Part shown: one piece after another, positions 1 through 6,909 of the stretch
How positions within the stretch are numbered: position 1 is the stretch's first letter
Layout of the letters: every line of letters starts with the position of its first letter
DNA from: UMGS1474 sp050946775
GTDB lineage: Bacteria > Bacillota > Clostridia > Oscillospirales > Acutalibacteraceae
DNA: 25,152 nt
Reading direction: 5' to 3'
Assembly (NCBI GenBank): GCA_050946775.1
Contig: JBMNVL010000011.1
Coordinates: 1 to 25,152 of the forward strand
Notes under the pieces: model-generated
The model's input: only the letters and a program-made list of their open reading frames with translations
Databases searched by the model: none
Told to the model about the DNA's origin: nothing
Made by a program: the position numbers and the translations under genes

Positions 1-1452
1 ACCTCCATCCTCGACGCCATCCGCAAAACCAACGTCACCTCCGGCGAGGCGGGCGGTATCACCCAGCACATCGGCGCCTATCAGGTGACCGTCGACGGGC
101 AGACCATCACCTTCCTCGATACTCCCGGTCACGCGGCGTTTACCTCGATGCGTGCCCGCGGCGCGCAGGTGACCGATATCGCCATCCTGGTGGTCGCGGC
201 GGACGACGGCATCATGCCCCAGACCGTCGAGGCGATCAACCACGCCAAAGCGGCGGGTGTGGCCATCATCGTGGCCATCAACAAAATGGATAAACCCGAA
301 GCCAACCCCGACCGGGTGATGCAGCAGCTGACCGAGTACGAGCTGGTGCCCGAGGAATGGGGCGGCGACGTCATCTGCGTGCCGGTGTCGGCCGTCACCG
401 GCATGGGGCTGGATAAGCTGCTGGAAACGGTGCTGCTGGTGGCCGAGGTGCGGGAACTCAAAGCCAACCCCGACCGCGCCGGCAAAGGCACCGTCATCGA
501 AGCGCGGCTGGACAAGGGCCGCGGCCCGATCGCCACCGTGCTGGTGCAAAACGGCACCCTGCGCACCGGCGACGTGCTGGTCGCCGGCACCGCCGTCGGC
601 CGCATCCGCGCCATGGTCAACGACAAGGGCGAAAAGGTGACCGAGGCCGGTCCCAGCGTCCCGGTCGAGATCATGGGTCTGGACGAGGTGCCCACCGCCG
701 GCGACGTCTTCGACGCCGTTTCCGACGAACGGCTGGCCCGCGAGCTGGTGGAGCAGCGCAAGCAGGCCGCCAAGGAGGAGCAGTTCAAGCAGTACCAGAA
801 GGTCACCCTCGACAACCTGTTCGATCAGATGCAGCAGGGCGAGATGAAGGAACTGAACATCATCGTCAAGGCCGACGTGCAAGGATCGGTCGAGGCGGTC
901 AAGCAGTCGCTGGAGAAGCTGTCCAACGACGAGGTGCGGGTGCGGGTCATCCACGGCGCGGTGGGTGCCGTCAGTGAAAGCGACGTCATGCTGGCCGACG
1001 CCTCCAACGCCATCATCGTGGGCTTCAACGTCCGCCCCGAGCCGCTGGCGCAGACCGCCGCCGAGCAGGCGCAGGTGGATATGCGGATGTACCGCATCAT
1101 CTACGACTGCATCGAAGAGATCGAATCCGCCATGAAGGGAATGCTCGCGCCCAAGACCCGCGAAGTGCTCCACGGCCGGGTGGAGGTGCGCCAGGTGTAC
1201 AAGATCACCGGTGTGGGCACCGTCGCCGGCTGCTACGTCACCGACGGCAAGGTCTACCGCAACGATCTGCTGCGGGTGGTGCGGGACGGCATCATCATCG
1301 CCGACGATAAGATGATCTCCCTCAAACGCTTCAAGGACGACCAGCGGGAAGTGGCGCAGGGCTACGAATGCGGCATCGGACTGGAGCATTTCAACGATAT
1401 CAAAGAGGGCGACGTCTTCGAGACGTACGTCATGGAAGAATACCGGGACTGA
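1..1452 (+). CDS. infB: Translation initiation factor IF-2, 5'-truncated by window edge
   Basis: IF-2 is the GTPase that brings initiator fMet-tRNA to the 30S subunit and promotes 50S joining. The reading frame is open from base 1, and the first residues (TSILDAIRKT) are those that follow the P-loop GK in this family, so the N-terminal region and most of the G1 motif lie outside the window. Visible GTPase motifs are the switch I segment GEAGGITQHIGAY, G3 DTPGH (118-132) and G4 NKMD (280-291). The later domains (domain II beta-barrel, domain III and the C-terminal fMet-tRNA-binding C2 domain, ending near VMEEYRD) are complete. A GTG at 85 lies inside the G domain and is not the start. The stop is followed 19 bp later by rbfA, the usual neighbour. 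The family assignment is secure. Confidence 0.98.
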   Translation, partial: TSILDAIRKTNVTSGEAGGITQHIGAYQVTVDGQTITFLDTPGHAAFTSMRARGAQVTDIAILVVAADDGIMPQTVEAINHAKAAGVAIIVAINKMDKPEANPDRVMQQLTEYELVPEEWGGDVICVPVSAVTGMGLDKLLETVLLVAEVRELKANPDRAGKGTVIEARLDKGRGPIATVLVQNGTLRTGDVLVAGTAVGRIRAMVNDKGEKVTEAGPSVPVEIMGLDEVPTAGDVFDAVSDERLARELVEQRKQAAKEEQFKQYQKVTLDNLFDQMQQGEMKELNIIVKADVQGSVEAVKQSLEKLSNDEVRVRVIHGAVGAVSESDVMLADASNAIIVGFNVRPEPLAQTAAEQAQVDMRMYRIIYDCIEEIESAMKGMLAPKTREVLHGRVEVRQVYKITGVGTVAGCYVTDGKVYRNDLLRVVRDGIIIADDKMISLKRFKDDQREVAQGYECGIGLEHFNDIKEGDVFETYVMEEYRD

Positions 1453-1471
1453 TCGTCAATAGGAGGACACC

Positions 1472-1843
1472 ATGGCCGGTTACCGAATGGACCGAACAAG
1501 TGAAGATATCAAGCGGGAGCTGACCGCCATCATCCGCACCGTCAAGGATCCGCGGGTGGCGGATAAGCTGCTCAGCGTCGTGCGGGTGGAGGTGTCGCGG
1601 GATATGTCCTACGCCACCGTCTACGTCAGCGCGATGGAAGGCATCGACACCGCCAGGGCCGCTGTCGAGGGATGCAAATCCGCCGCCGGGTTCATGCGCC
1701 ACGCTCTGGGCGAGGCGCTGCGGCTGCGGCACGTGCCGGCGCTGCGGTTCGTGGCGGACGATTCCATCGCCTACAGCGCCCGCATCGCCCAGACGCTGGC
1801 CGGGCTCGACCTGCCGGAGGATCCGGCGGAGGATACCCCGTGA
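1472..1843 (+). CDS. rbfA: Ribosome-binding factor A
   Basis: RbfA is a small KH-fold protein that binds the 30S precursor and helps 16S rRNA 5'-end maturation and cold adaptation. The product is 123 aa, normal for the family. It starts MAGYRMDRTSEDIKREL and contains the conserved segment around VKDPRVADKLLSVVRVEVSRD, followed by YATVYVSAM. A strong AGGAGG lies 7 bp before the ATG. It follows infB by 19 bp and its TGA overlaps the GTG start of the next gene, so translation is probably coupled. The infB-rbfA-nrnA-truB order is widely conserved in Firmicutes and supports the call. Confidence 0.97.
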   Translation: MAGYRMDRTSEDIKRELTAIIRTVKDPRVADKLLSVVRVEVSRDMSYATVYVSAMEGIDTARAAVEGCKSAAGFMRHALGEALRLRHVPALRFVADDSIAYSARIAQTLAGLDLPEDPAEDTP

Positions 1844-2802
1844 GCCGGCCGGTCAGCGTGGCCGGGGCGGCCGAGCTGCTGCGCAAAGCGGACAAGGTGC
1901 TGATTTTGATGCACCAGTATCCCGACGGGGACACCATCGGCTCGGGCTACGCCCTTTGCCGGGCGCTGCAGGCGATGGGCAAGACCGTCCGCACCGCCTG
2001 CTGCGATCCCATCCCGCCCAAATACGATTATATGACCGCCGACGTGCCTGAGCCGGATTTTGAGCCCCAGACCATCGTGGCGGTGGACGTGGCCGATCCC
2101 CAGCTGCTGGGCAATCTGCAGCCGCTGGCCGACCGGGTGGCGCTGTGCATCGACCACCACGCCTCCAACAAGGCGTACGCCGAGCATCTGCTGCTGGACG
2201 CGGGCTGCGGCGCCGCCGCCATGATCGTGGCGGACGTCATCGACGCGCTGGGGGTGGAGTTTGACCGGGGGATCGCCGAGTGCATCTACACCGGCGTCGC
2301 CACCGATACCGGCTGCTTCAAGTACGCCAACACCGACGCCGCCGCCCACCGGCTGGCGGCGCGGATGATCGAACGCGGCGCCCGGATCGAGATGATCAAC
2401 CGGGAGATGTTCGATATCAAATCCCGCGCGAGGGTGCTGCTCGAGCGGATGGCGCTGGAAAGCATCCGGTTCGAGTGCGGCGGCAAGGCGGCGTTTATGA
2501 CCATCACCAACGCCATGATCGCCGCCAGCGGCGCCATCGAAAACGATATGGAGGGGCTGGCGCCCATTCCCCGGCAGATCGAAGGGGTGTGGGTGGGGGT
2601 CACCCTGCGCCAAAAAGCCGACGGCAACTACAAGGTCAGCGTGCGCACCGGCACCCACGCCGACGCGGCGGCCATCTGCGAGCCGCTGGGCGGCGGCGGC
2701 CACGTCCGGGCGGCGGGCTGTTCCCCCGAAGGGGACGCCGACGCGGTGATCGACCGGCTGCTGCAATCGATCCGCCGCCATGTGCCCCGCATCGACGGGT
2801 AA
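1840..2802 (+). CDS. nrnA: DHH-family bifunctional oligoribonuclease / pAp phosphatase NrnA
   Basis: NrnA-type DHH/DHHA1 proteins degrade short RNA oligomers and dephosphorylate 3'-phosphoadenosine 5'-phosphate. The chosen start is GTG at 1840, overlapping the rbfA stop (GTGA) with GGAGGA 6-7 bp upstream; this gives 320 aa, the usual size. The same frame is open further upstream, but that part would lie inside rbfA. Visible motifs are H25-x-x-P-D29-G-D31 (metal site), the VAVDVAD strand near residues 80-86, IDHH at 104-107 (signature DHH) and the C-terminal DHHA1 substrate motif GGGGH at 284-288. The gene is followed directly by an intrinsic terminator. Confidence 0.95.
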   Translation: MSRPVSVAGAAELLRKADKVLILMHQYPDGDTIGSGYALCRALQAMGKTVRTACCDPIPPKYDYMTADVPEPDFEPQTIVAVDVADPQLLGNLQPLADRVALCIDHHASNKAYAEHLLLDAGCGAAAMIVADVIDALGVEFDRGIAECIYTGVATDTGCFKYANTDAAAHRLAARMIERGARIEMINREMFDIKSRARVLLERMALESIRFECGGKAAFMTITNAMIAASGAIENDMEGLAPIPRQIEGVWVGVTLRQKADGNYKVSVRTGTHADAAAICEPLGGGGHVRAAGCSPEGDADAVIDRLLQSIRRHVPRIDG

Positions 2803-2811
2803 ACCGACAAA

Positions 2812-2835
2812 AGCCCCACCCGGTGGGGCTTTTTT
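2812..2835 (+). terminator. Intrinsic terminator between nrnA and truB
   Basis: AGCCCCA at 2812-2818 pairs with TGGGGCT at 2824-2830 around a 5-nt loop, and is followed by six T residues (2830-2835). It starts 9 bp after the nrnA stop and ends 8 bp before the truB ribosome binding site, so it sits inside what is otherwise a continuous gene block. Confidence 0.8.
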
Positions 2836-2856
2836 ATCCGAACAGGGGGAGTGATC

Positions 2857-3735
2857 ATGGACGGCATTTTGCTGTTGGACAAGCCGGCGGGGATGACGTC
2901 CTTCGCCTGCTGTGCCGCCGCCCGCCGGTGGCTGAACGAAAAAAAGATCGGCCACGCCGGCACGCTGGATCCAAACGCCACCGGGGTACTGCCCCTGCTG
3001 GTGGGACGGGCGACCAAGGCGGTCAGCCTGCTGCCCAATCACGACAAGGCGTATACCGCCACCCTGCGGTTCGGCTTCACCAGCGACACGCTGGACGTTT
3101 GGGGGCAGGTGACGCCCACCGGCGCGCCCGTTCCCGATGAAGCGACGATCGACGCCGCGCTGCCCCGCTTTCGCGGGGAGATCATGCAGATCCCGCCGAT
3201 GACGTCTGCCCTGAAAAAGGACGGCAAACGGCTTTATGAACTGGCGCGGCAGGGGATCGAGGTGGAGCGCACGCCCCGTCCGGTCACCGTCTATACGCTG
3301 CAAAAGCGGGAATACGATCCCGGAAGCGGAGAATTGACCCTCGACTGCCGCTGTTCGTCCGGCACCTACATCCGCACCCTGTGCGACGATTTGGGGCGCC
3401 GGCTCGGCTGCGGAGCGGTGATGACCGCCCTGCGGCGAACGATGGCGGCGGGATATACCCTCGACCAGTGCCTGACGGACGAGGAAGCCGAACGACTGGC
3501 CGGGGAAGGCCGTCTGGCGGAGCGGCTGCTCAGCGTGGAATCGGCTTTTGCCGTTTTTCCGCAGGTGACCGTCACCCCGGCGCAGGCGACGCGGTTTCGC
3601 AACGGCGGGTCGCTGGCGCTGGAACGGCTGCGCGTGCCGGTGACCGGGATGATCCGGGTCAAAACGGAGGACGGCGTCTTTTTGGGGCTGGGCGTTCCCA
3701 AAGGCGACCAGCTGGCGATCGCGTTTTTGGCGTGA
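2857..3735 (+). CDS. truB: tRNA pseudouridine(55) synthase TruB
   Basis: TruB makes pseudouridine 55 in the T-loop of tRNAs. The product is 292 aa. The N-terminus MDGILLLDKPAGMTSF is typical and the catalytic Asp38 sits in GHAGTLDPNATGVLP. Other family segments are KAYTATLRFGFTSDTLD and CSSGTYIRTLCDDLG. A C-terminal extension after about residue 215 fits a PUA-like region. I chose ATG 2857 rather than the in-frame GTG 2851 because AGGGGG at 2844-2849 is 7 bp from the ATG but only 1 bp from the GTG. No promoter fits in the 21 bp between the terminator and the start, so expression must depend on readthrough of the 2812-2835 terminator or on a promoter inside nrnA. Confidence 0.96.
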   Translation: MDGILLLDKPAGMTSFACCAAARRWLNEKKIGHAGTLDPNATGVLPLLVGRATKAVSLLPNHDKAYTATLRFGFTSDTLDVWGQVTPTGAPVPDEATIDAALPRFRGEIMQIPPMTSALKKDGKRLYELARQGIEVERTPRPVTVYTLQKREYDPGSGELTLDCRCSSGTYIRTLCDDLGRRLGCGAVMTALRRTMAAGYTLDQCLTDEEAERLAGEGRLAERLLSVESAFAVFPQVTVTPAQATRFRNGGSLALERLRVPVTGMIRVKTEDGVFLGLGVPKGDQLAIAFLA

Positions 3736-4076
3736 GTCAGCGAAAGGCCGAAGAATCATTATACGATTATCTCGCGGGAGGGGAAACCCCTCCCCTACGT
3801 TGCTGCCACAAGTTCGCATCAATTCGCGGGAAGCGTTAGCCTCCCTTGCCTAAAGGGGGGCGGCCGAGCGAATGCGAGCCCGGAGGGATAGTCGCCCGTT
3901 GGGCGGCACGCCGCATAAGCGGCATTATCCCCCAGTCTCGGCCGTCGCTTCGCGTCTGCCGATCCAGCCCCCTTTAGGCAAGGGGGCCTTGCGGTCGCCG
4001 CAGGCCTGTGCGAATCGGCGGGATGCGTCTAACGTCTACCATCTACCATCTATTATCTAACAGGAGGTGAACACGT
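3736..4076. repeat. Non-coding gap with palindromic repeat element and heptad array
   Basis: No gene is seen in these 341 bp. There is an 8-bp perfect hairpin, GGGAGGGG/CCCCTCCC (3776-3783 and 3787-3794), with no U-tract. A 142-bp element follows, bounded by 17-bp perfect inverted repeats (3843-3859 and 3968-3984). Inside it is a second inverted pair, CGGCCGAG/CTCGGCCG (3861-3868 and 3937-3944), and smaller stems, so the whole unit can fold into nested arms. Five 7-bp units (4026-4060) then run up to the ribF ribosome binding site. The layout is that of a small interspersed palindromic repeat, related in style to those at 9300-9374 and 18244-18431. Confidence 0.7.
4026..4060. repeat. Five-unit 7-bp tandem repeat before ribF
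   Basis: The units read CGTCTAA, CGTCTAC, CATCTAC, CATCTAT, TATCTAA without gaps. They end one base before AGGAGGTGA, the ribF ribosome binding site. A related five-unit array in opposite orientation lies at 9122-9156. Confidence 0.85.
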
Positions 4077-5663
4077 ATGCAAACCTGTTTTTATCCGGCG
4101 GCGGATATTCCCCGGATACCCCGGGCGGTGGCGCTGGGGGTGTTTGAGGGACTGCACGTTGCTCACCGCGCCGTCATCAGCGAGGCGGTGGGACAAAACG
4201 GGCTGTGCGGCGCGGTGTTCACCTTCGCGGGACCGCTGCCCAAGGGCGACGGCGGCGCCTTGATGACCGCCGATCGGCGGCGGTTGTTGCTTGAGAACAT
4301 GGGGGTGGACGAGGTGTTCACCGCCGATTTTGCCGCCATCCGGGATCTGTCGCCCGCCGATTTCGTCCGGCAGGTGCTCAAAGACGATCTGCGCGCCGAA
4401 CGGGTGGTCTGCGGCGACAATTTCCGCTTTGGCAAGGGCGGCGCCGGCACGGTCGACACCCTGCGGGCGCTGTGCGCCGAAAACGGGATAACCCTGACCG
4501 TCGTCCCCGCCGTCACGGTGGAAAACGAGCCGGTCAGCACCACCCGCATCCGGCGGCTGTTGGCAAATGGGGATATTCCCGCCGCCAACCGGCTGCTGGG
4601 CTTTCCCTTTGAACTGCGCGCGCCGGTCGTCCACGGCCGCCGTCTGGCCCGGGAATGGGGAATGCCCACCATCAACCAGCCTCTGCCCAGGGGACTGGCG
4701 CCCCTGCGGTACGGGGTCTACGCCTCGGCCGTGGAGATCGACGGGCGATGGCACCCGGGGGTGACCAACATCGGCGTCAAGCCGACGGTGGGTGCCGAGC
4801 AGCCGCTGGCGGAAACCTGGATCCCGGGCGTGGAAGCGGATCTGTACGACCAAACCGTCCGGGTGCTGCCTCTGCGTTTTTTGCGAAAGGAGGAGCGGTT
4901 CCCGTCGCTGGACGAGCTGCGCGAGCAGATCCGCCGGGACGCCGACGCCGCGCTGGAGGCGGTCGCACCCTCTCCAAGCGGAACGATCCGGGCGGTGCTG
5001 TTCGATTTCGACGATACCCTGCAGGACCGCGGCGAGGCGTTCGGCCGTTACGCCGACTGGTTTTTTGACCGGTATTTCCCCGATCTTAACGCCGATACCC
5101 GCGCCGAACGTCGGGCGGAAATGCTGCGCGAGCAAAAAGGCGGCTACGTCGATTACGACCGGTATTTCGCCCTGCTGATCGACCGTTGGAACTGGCAAGA
5201 CGCTCCCGCGCCCGCGCAGCTGACCCGGGAATGCCGGCTGACCTTTTCCCGCTGTACGGCGCTGTATCCCCAAAGCCGGGCGGTGATGGAAGAATGCCGC
5301 CGCCGGGGATACAGGGTCGGGATCGTCACCAACGGGATCTCCCTGCTGCAAAACCGCAAGCTGGACGTCTGCGGCTTGCGCCCGCTGTGCGACGTGACGC
5401 TGGTTTCGGGGGACGAGGGGGTGCACAAGCCGGCGCCCGAGCTCTTCCGCCGGGCGGCGATGCTGCTGGGAGTGGCGCCGCGGGACTGCGTCTACGTGGG
5501 CGATCATCCCATCAACGACGTGCAGGGCGCCGTCGCCGCCGGGATGACCCCGGTTTATATCCACCAAAACGACATGTGGGCGCCGCCGCCCGACGGGGTG
5601 ATCACCGTCGCCGGGATCGGCGAGGTGCCGGATAGATTGAGCCATATCGGAAAGGAAGCGTAA
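4077..5663 (+). CDS. ribF: Bifunctional riboflavin kinase/FAD synthetase fused to a HAD phosphatase
   Basis: The first ~297 residues are RibF, which converts riboflavin to FMN and FMN to FAD. The adenylyltransferase part shows the H27-x-x-H30 motif (VFEGLHVAHR), VVCGDNFRFGKGGAGT and TTRIRR. The flavokinase part shows GMPTIN (T198, N200), the Mg-ATP site, then VTNIGVKPTVG and EADLYDQTVRVLPLRFLRKEERF. The same frame continues into a HAD-superfamily domain: motif I DFDDT (D310, D312), motif II T418 in VTNG, motif III K451 in HKPAPELF and motif IV GDHPIND (D476, D481). All catalytic residues are present. No ATG or GTG with a good ribosome binding site precedes motif I, so this is a true fusion of 528 aa (RibF alone is about 300). 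A perfect AGGAGGTGA precedes the ATG. The HAD domain resembles YjjG/YigB-type phosphatases; its substrate is unknown but could be a flavin-pathway phosphate. Confidence 0.93.
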   Translation: MQTCFYPAADIPRIPRAVALGVFEGLHVAHRAVISEAVGQNGLCGAVFTFAGPLPKGDGGALMTADRRRLLLENMGVDEVFTADFAAIRDLSPADFVRQVLKDDLRAERVVCGDNFRFGKGGAGTVDTLRALCAENGITLTVVPAVTVENEPVSTTRIRRLLANGDIPAANRLLGFPFELRAPVVHGRRLAREWGMPTINQPLPRGLAPLRYGVYASAVEIDGRWHPGVTNIGVKPTVGAEQPLAETWIPGVEADLYDQTVRVLPLRFLRKEERFPSLDELREQIRRDADAALEAVAPSPSGTIRAVLFDFDDTLQDRGEAFGRYADWFFDRYFPDLNADTRAERRAEMLREQKGGYVDYDRYFALLIDRWNWQDAPAPAQLTRECRLTFSRCTALYPQSRAVMEECRRRGYRVGIVTNGISLLQNRKLDVCGLRPLCDVTLVSGDEGVHKPAPELFRRAAMLLGVAPRDCVYVGDHPINDVQGAVAAGMTPVYIHQNDMWAPPPDGVITVAGIGEVPDRLSHIGKEA

Positions 5664-5666
5664 CAT

Positions 5667-6284
5667 ATGAACAAGCGTATGCTTGCCCTGACCGCAGCGG
5701 TCGTTCTCTGCCTGGGAATGACGGCCGGATGCCAACCCTCTTCTCCCGACGGCGGCGCAGCCGGGACAACCGCGGCGCCGACCACGTCTGCGCCGCAGAC
5801 GACGACCGCGCCGGAAACCACGGCCGCGCCGGAAACCACGACCGCGCCGGAAACCACGGCCGCGCCGGAAACGGAGCCTACGATCGACGAAGAGGCCTTC
5901 GAGGCGTACTTTGCCGAAAATCCCATCGACGCGTTTATGGATGAAGATCCCCGCAAAGAGGGCAATATGCAGGAGATGGCCGGTTGGATCACCGACCTGG
6001 CGACGCTTTGGCAGGAGGAGATCCCGTTTGCCTACGAGCGTTTGCTCGCCCTGTCCGCCGATGGAGAGATCCCCGGGGTCAAGGAGGAGAAGGAGCGGTA
6101 TCTGTCCTCCCGCGAAGGAGACGTCGAGGCCCTGCAGAAGAAGTACGTTCCCGTTGGCGGCTCGATGGATGCCGTCAACCGCGCCCAGATCAGCCTGGAC
6201 TACTATCGCGGCAAGGCCAAAGAGGTCTACCGGCAGATCTACCGGCACGATCCGGAGTATTCCTACCATTTTTCCCGATCCTGA
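5667..6284 (+). CDS. Putative lipoprotein with Thr/Pro/Glu-rich linker
   Basis: The function is not recognised. The 205-aa product begins with a lipoprotein signal peptide: MNKRM, a hydrophobic stretch, and a lipobox-like TAGC with Cys22 as the predicted lipidated residue (the -3 position is Thr, weaker than the usual Leu). Residues ~30-71 are a low-complexity linker of APETT repeats, encoded by about four copies of an 18-bp repeat at 5809-5874. The rest (~75-205) is a charged, probably helical domain with no motif I can name. It lies 3 bp after ribF with a GGAAAGGAA ribosome binding site, so it is likely co-transcribed. The layout suggests a surface protein held off the membrane by a flexible stalk. 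Confidence 0.85.
   Translation: MNKRMLALTAAVVLCLGMTAGCQPSSPDGGAAGTTAAPTTSAPQTTTAPETTAAPETTTAPETTAAPETEPTIDEEAFEAYFAENPIDAFMDEDPRKEGNMQEMAGWITDLATLWQEEIPFAYERLLALSADGEIPGVKEEKERYLSSREGDVEALQKKYVPVGGSMDAVNRAQISLDYYRGKAKEVYRQIYRHDPEYSYHFSRS
5809..5874 (+). repeat. 18-bp tandem repeat in lipoprotein gene
   Basis: About 3.7 copies of an 18-bp unit (GCGCCGGAAACCACGRCC, R alternating G/A) encode the APETT[AT] linker. The near identity of copies suggests recent expansion. Confidence 0.8.
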
Positions 6285-6309
6285 GCCATCAAAAAATAAA
6301 AATTAGGGC

Positions 6310-6338
6310 TTTACATATCCGAAAGGATGTGCTATAAT
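6310..6338 (+). promoter_or_regulatory. SigA-type promoter of rpsO
   Basis: TTTACA (6310-6315) and TATAAT (6333-6338) are separated by exactly 17 bp, close to the SigA consensus. It lies about 120 bp upstream of rpsO and just after the lipoprotein gene. Confidence 0.85.
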
Positions 6339-6344
6339 ACTCCG

Positions 6345-6459
6345 GCACGCGGGGTCGACCGCGTCCATCCCTGTACCCGGTCCGCGGAGTACGCCTCCAT
6401 GAGGAATCGCCTTTCCCGGCACTGGGTCAGCGGAAAATATTTCAATGAGGTGAAAGACT
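6345..6459 (+). promoter_or_regulatory. Structured rpsO leader, possible S15 autoregulatory RNA
   Basis: The predicted transcript has a ~115-nt leader. It contains the stem ACGCGG/CCGCGT around 6347-6365, a GTAC-closed segment near 6373-6392 and several further short complementary blocks up to the ribosome binding site GAGGTGA (6447-6453). S15 represses its own mRNA through leader structures in several bacteria. I cannot identify a known S15-leader class here, so the regulatory role is inference. Confidence 0.4.
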
Positions 6460-6726
6460 ATGATGCTTCCCGAGGAAAAAACCGCCATTATGAAAGAGTA
6501 CGCGACTCACGAGGGCGACACCGGTTCGCCCGAGGTGCAGATCGCGGTGCTGACCCGTCGAATCGCCGATCTGACCGAGCATCTCAAGACCCACAAGAAG
6601 GACCACCATTCCCGCCGCGGCCTGCTGAAGATGGTCGGCCATCGGCGCAACCTGCTCAACTACCTGATGAAGAAGGATATCGAGCGGTATCGTTCCATCG
6701 TCGAGCGGCTGGGTCTGCGTAAGTAA
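6460..6726 (+). CDS. rpsO: 30S ribosomal protein S15
   Basis: S15 is a primary 16S rRNA-binding protein of the small subunit platform. The 88-aa product contains the diagnostic segments HEGDTGSPEVQIAVLTRRI, LKTHKKDHHSRRGLL and MVGHRRNLLNYL, ending LGLRK. Two consecutive ATGs (6460 and 6463) follow GAGGTGA; 6460 is listed, and the second is also usable. It has its own promoter and terminator and is followed by pnp, the common rpsO-pnp pair. Confidence 0.97.
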   Translation: MMLPEEKTAIMKEYATHEGDTGSPEVQIAVLTRRIADLTEHLKTHKKDHHSRRGLLKMVGHRRNLLNYLMKKDIERYRSIVERLGLRK

Positions 6727-6738
6727 GAACGGTTGACA

Positions 6739-6774
6739 GGCAGGAGAGGCGACTCTCCTGCCTTATCCTGTTTT
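6739..6774 (+). terminator. rpsO terminator
   Basis: A 10-bp perfect stem (GGCAGGAGAG 6739-6748, CTCTCCTGCC 6753-6762) is closed by a GCGA tetraloop (GNRA type). The following tract TTATCCTGTTTT is only moderately U-rich, so some readthrough into pnp is likely. Confidence 0.7.
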
Positions 6775-6812
6775 CCCGTCCCTTTTTCGCTGTATCCGGA
6801 GCCGGTTTCGCA

Positions 6813-6863
6813 TTTAGCAGTAAAACAAACGCTCCCGGCGGGAACGCTTGTTTTATTGCTAAA
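6813..6863 (+). promoter_or_regulatory. Long hairpin in pnp leader
   Basis: Bases 6813-6836 pair with 6840-6863: 24 positions with 22 paired (one G-U), two mismatches (6829/6847 and 6832/6844) and a 3-nt loop. It is not followed by a T-run, so it is not an intrinsic terminator. It ends 46 bp before the pnp ATG. In E. coli a long hairpin in the pnp leader is cut by RNase III and mediates PNPase autocontrol; this may be an analogous structure (inference). Confidence 0.7.
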
Positions 6864-6909
6864 AGTGTGACGGCGGCTCCGATGCAAATATATTTATCGG
6901 AGGTACGTT

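Noticed and set aside
85..1452. GTG at 85 as the start of infB
   Set aside because: It lies inside the GTPase domain; the frame and the IF-2 sequence are continuous from base 1.
3776..3794. GGGAGGGG/CCCCTCCC hairpin as the truB terminator
   Set aside because: The stem is perfect but is followed by CTACG rather than a T-run.
1771..3822. Long minus-strand open frame opposite rbfA, nrnA and truB (also 4053-6269, 6859-9078, 9360-10874, 10903-12126 and 14089-16119)
   Set aside because: These are opposite-strand shadows of real genes in GC-rich DNA; they span several unrelated genes and intergenic signals, are low-complexity Gly/Arg/His-rich and have no recognisable domain.
3872..4060. 62-codon open frame between truB and ribF
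   Set aside because: It overlaps the palindromic element and heptad repeats and has no ribosome binding site.
4040..4076. FMN riboswitch upstream of ribF
   Set aside because: None of the conserved RFN-element blocks is present; the region is heptads and a palindromic repeat.
5809..5874. Repeat as a CRISPR array
   Set aside because: The 18-bp units have no spacers and are in frame, encoding APETT repeats. The same holds for the 30-bp units at 13620-13709 and the heptad arrays.
6733..6738. TTGACA as a -35 box for pnp
   Set aside because: No -10 hexamer lies 16-18 bp downstream; that place is the right arm of the rpsO terminator.
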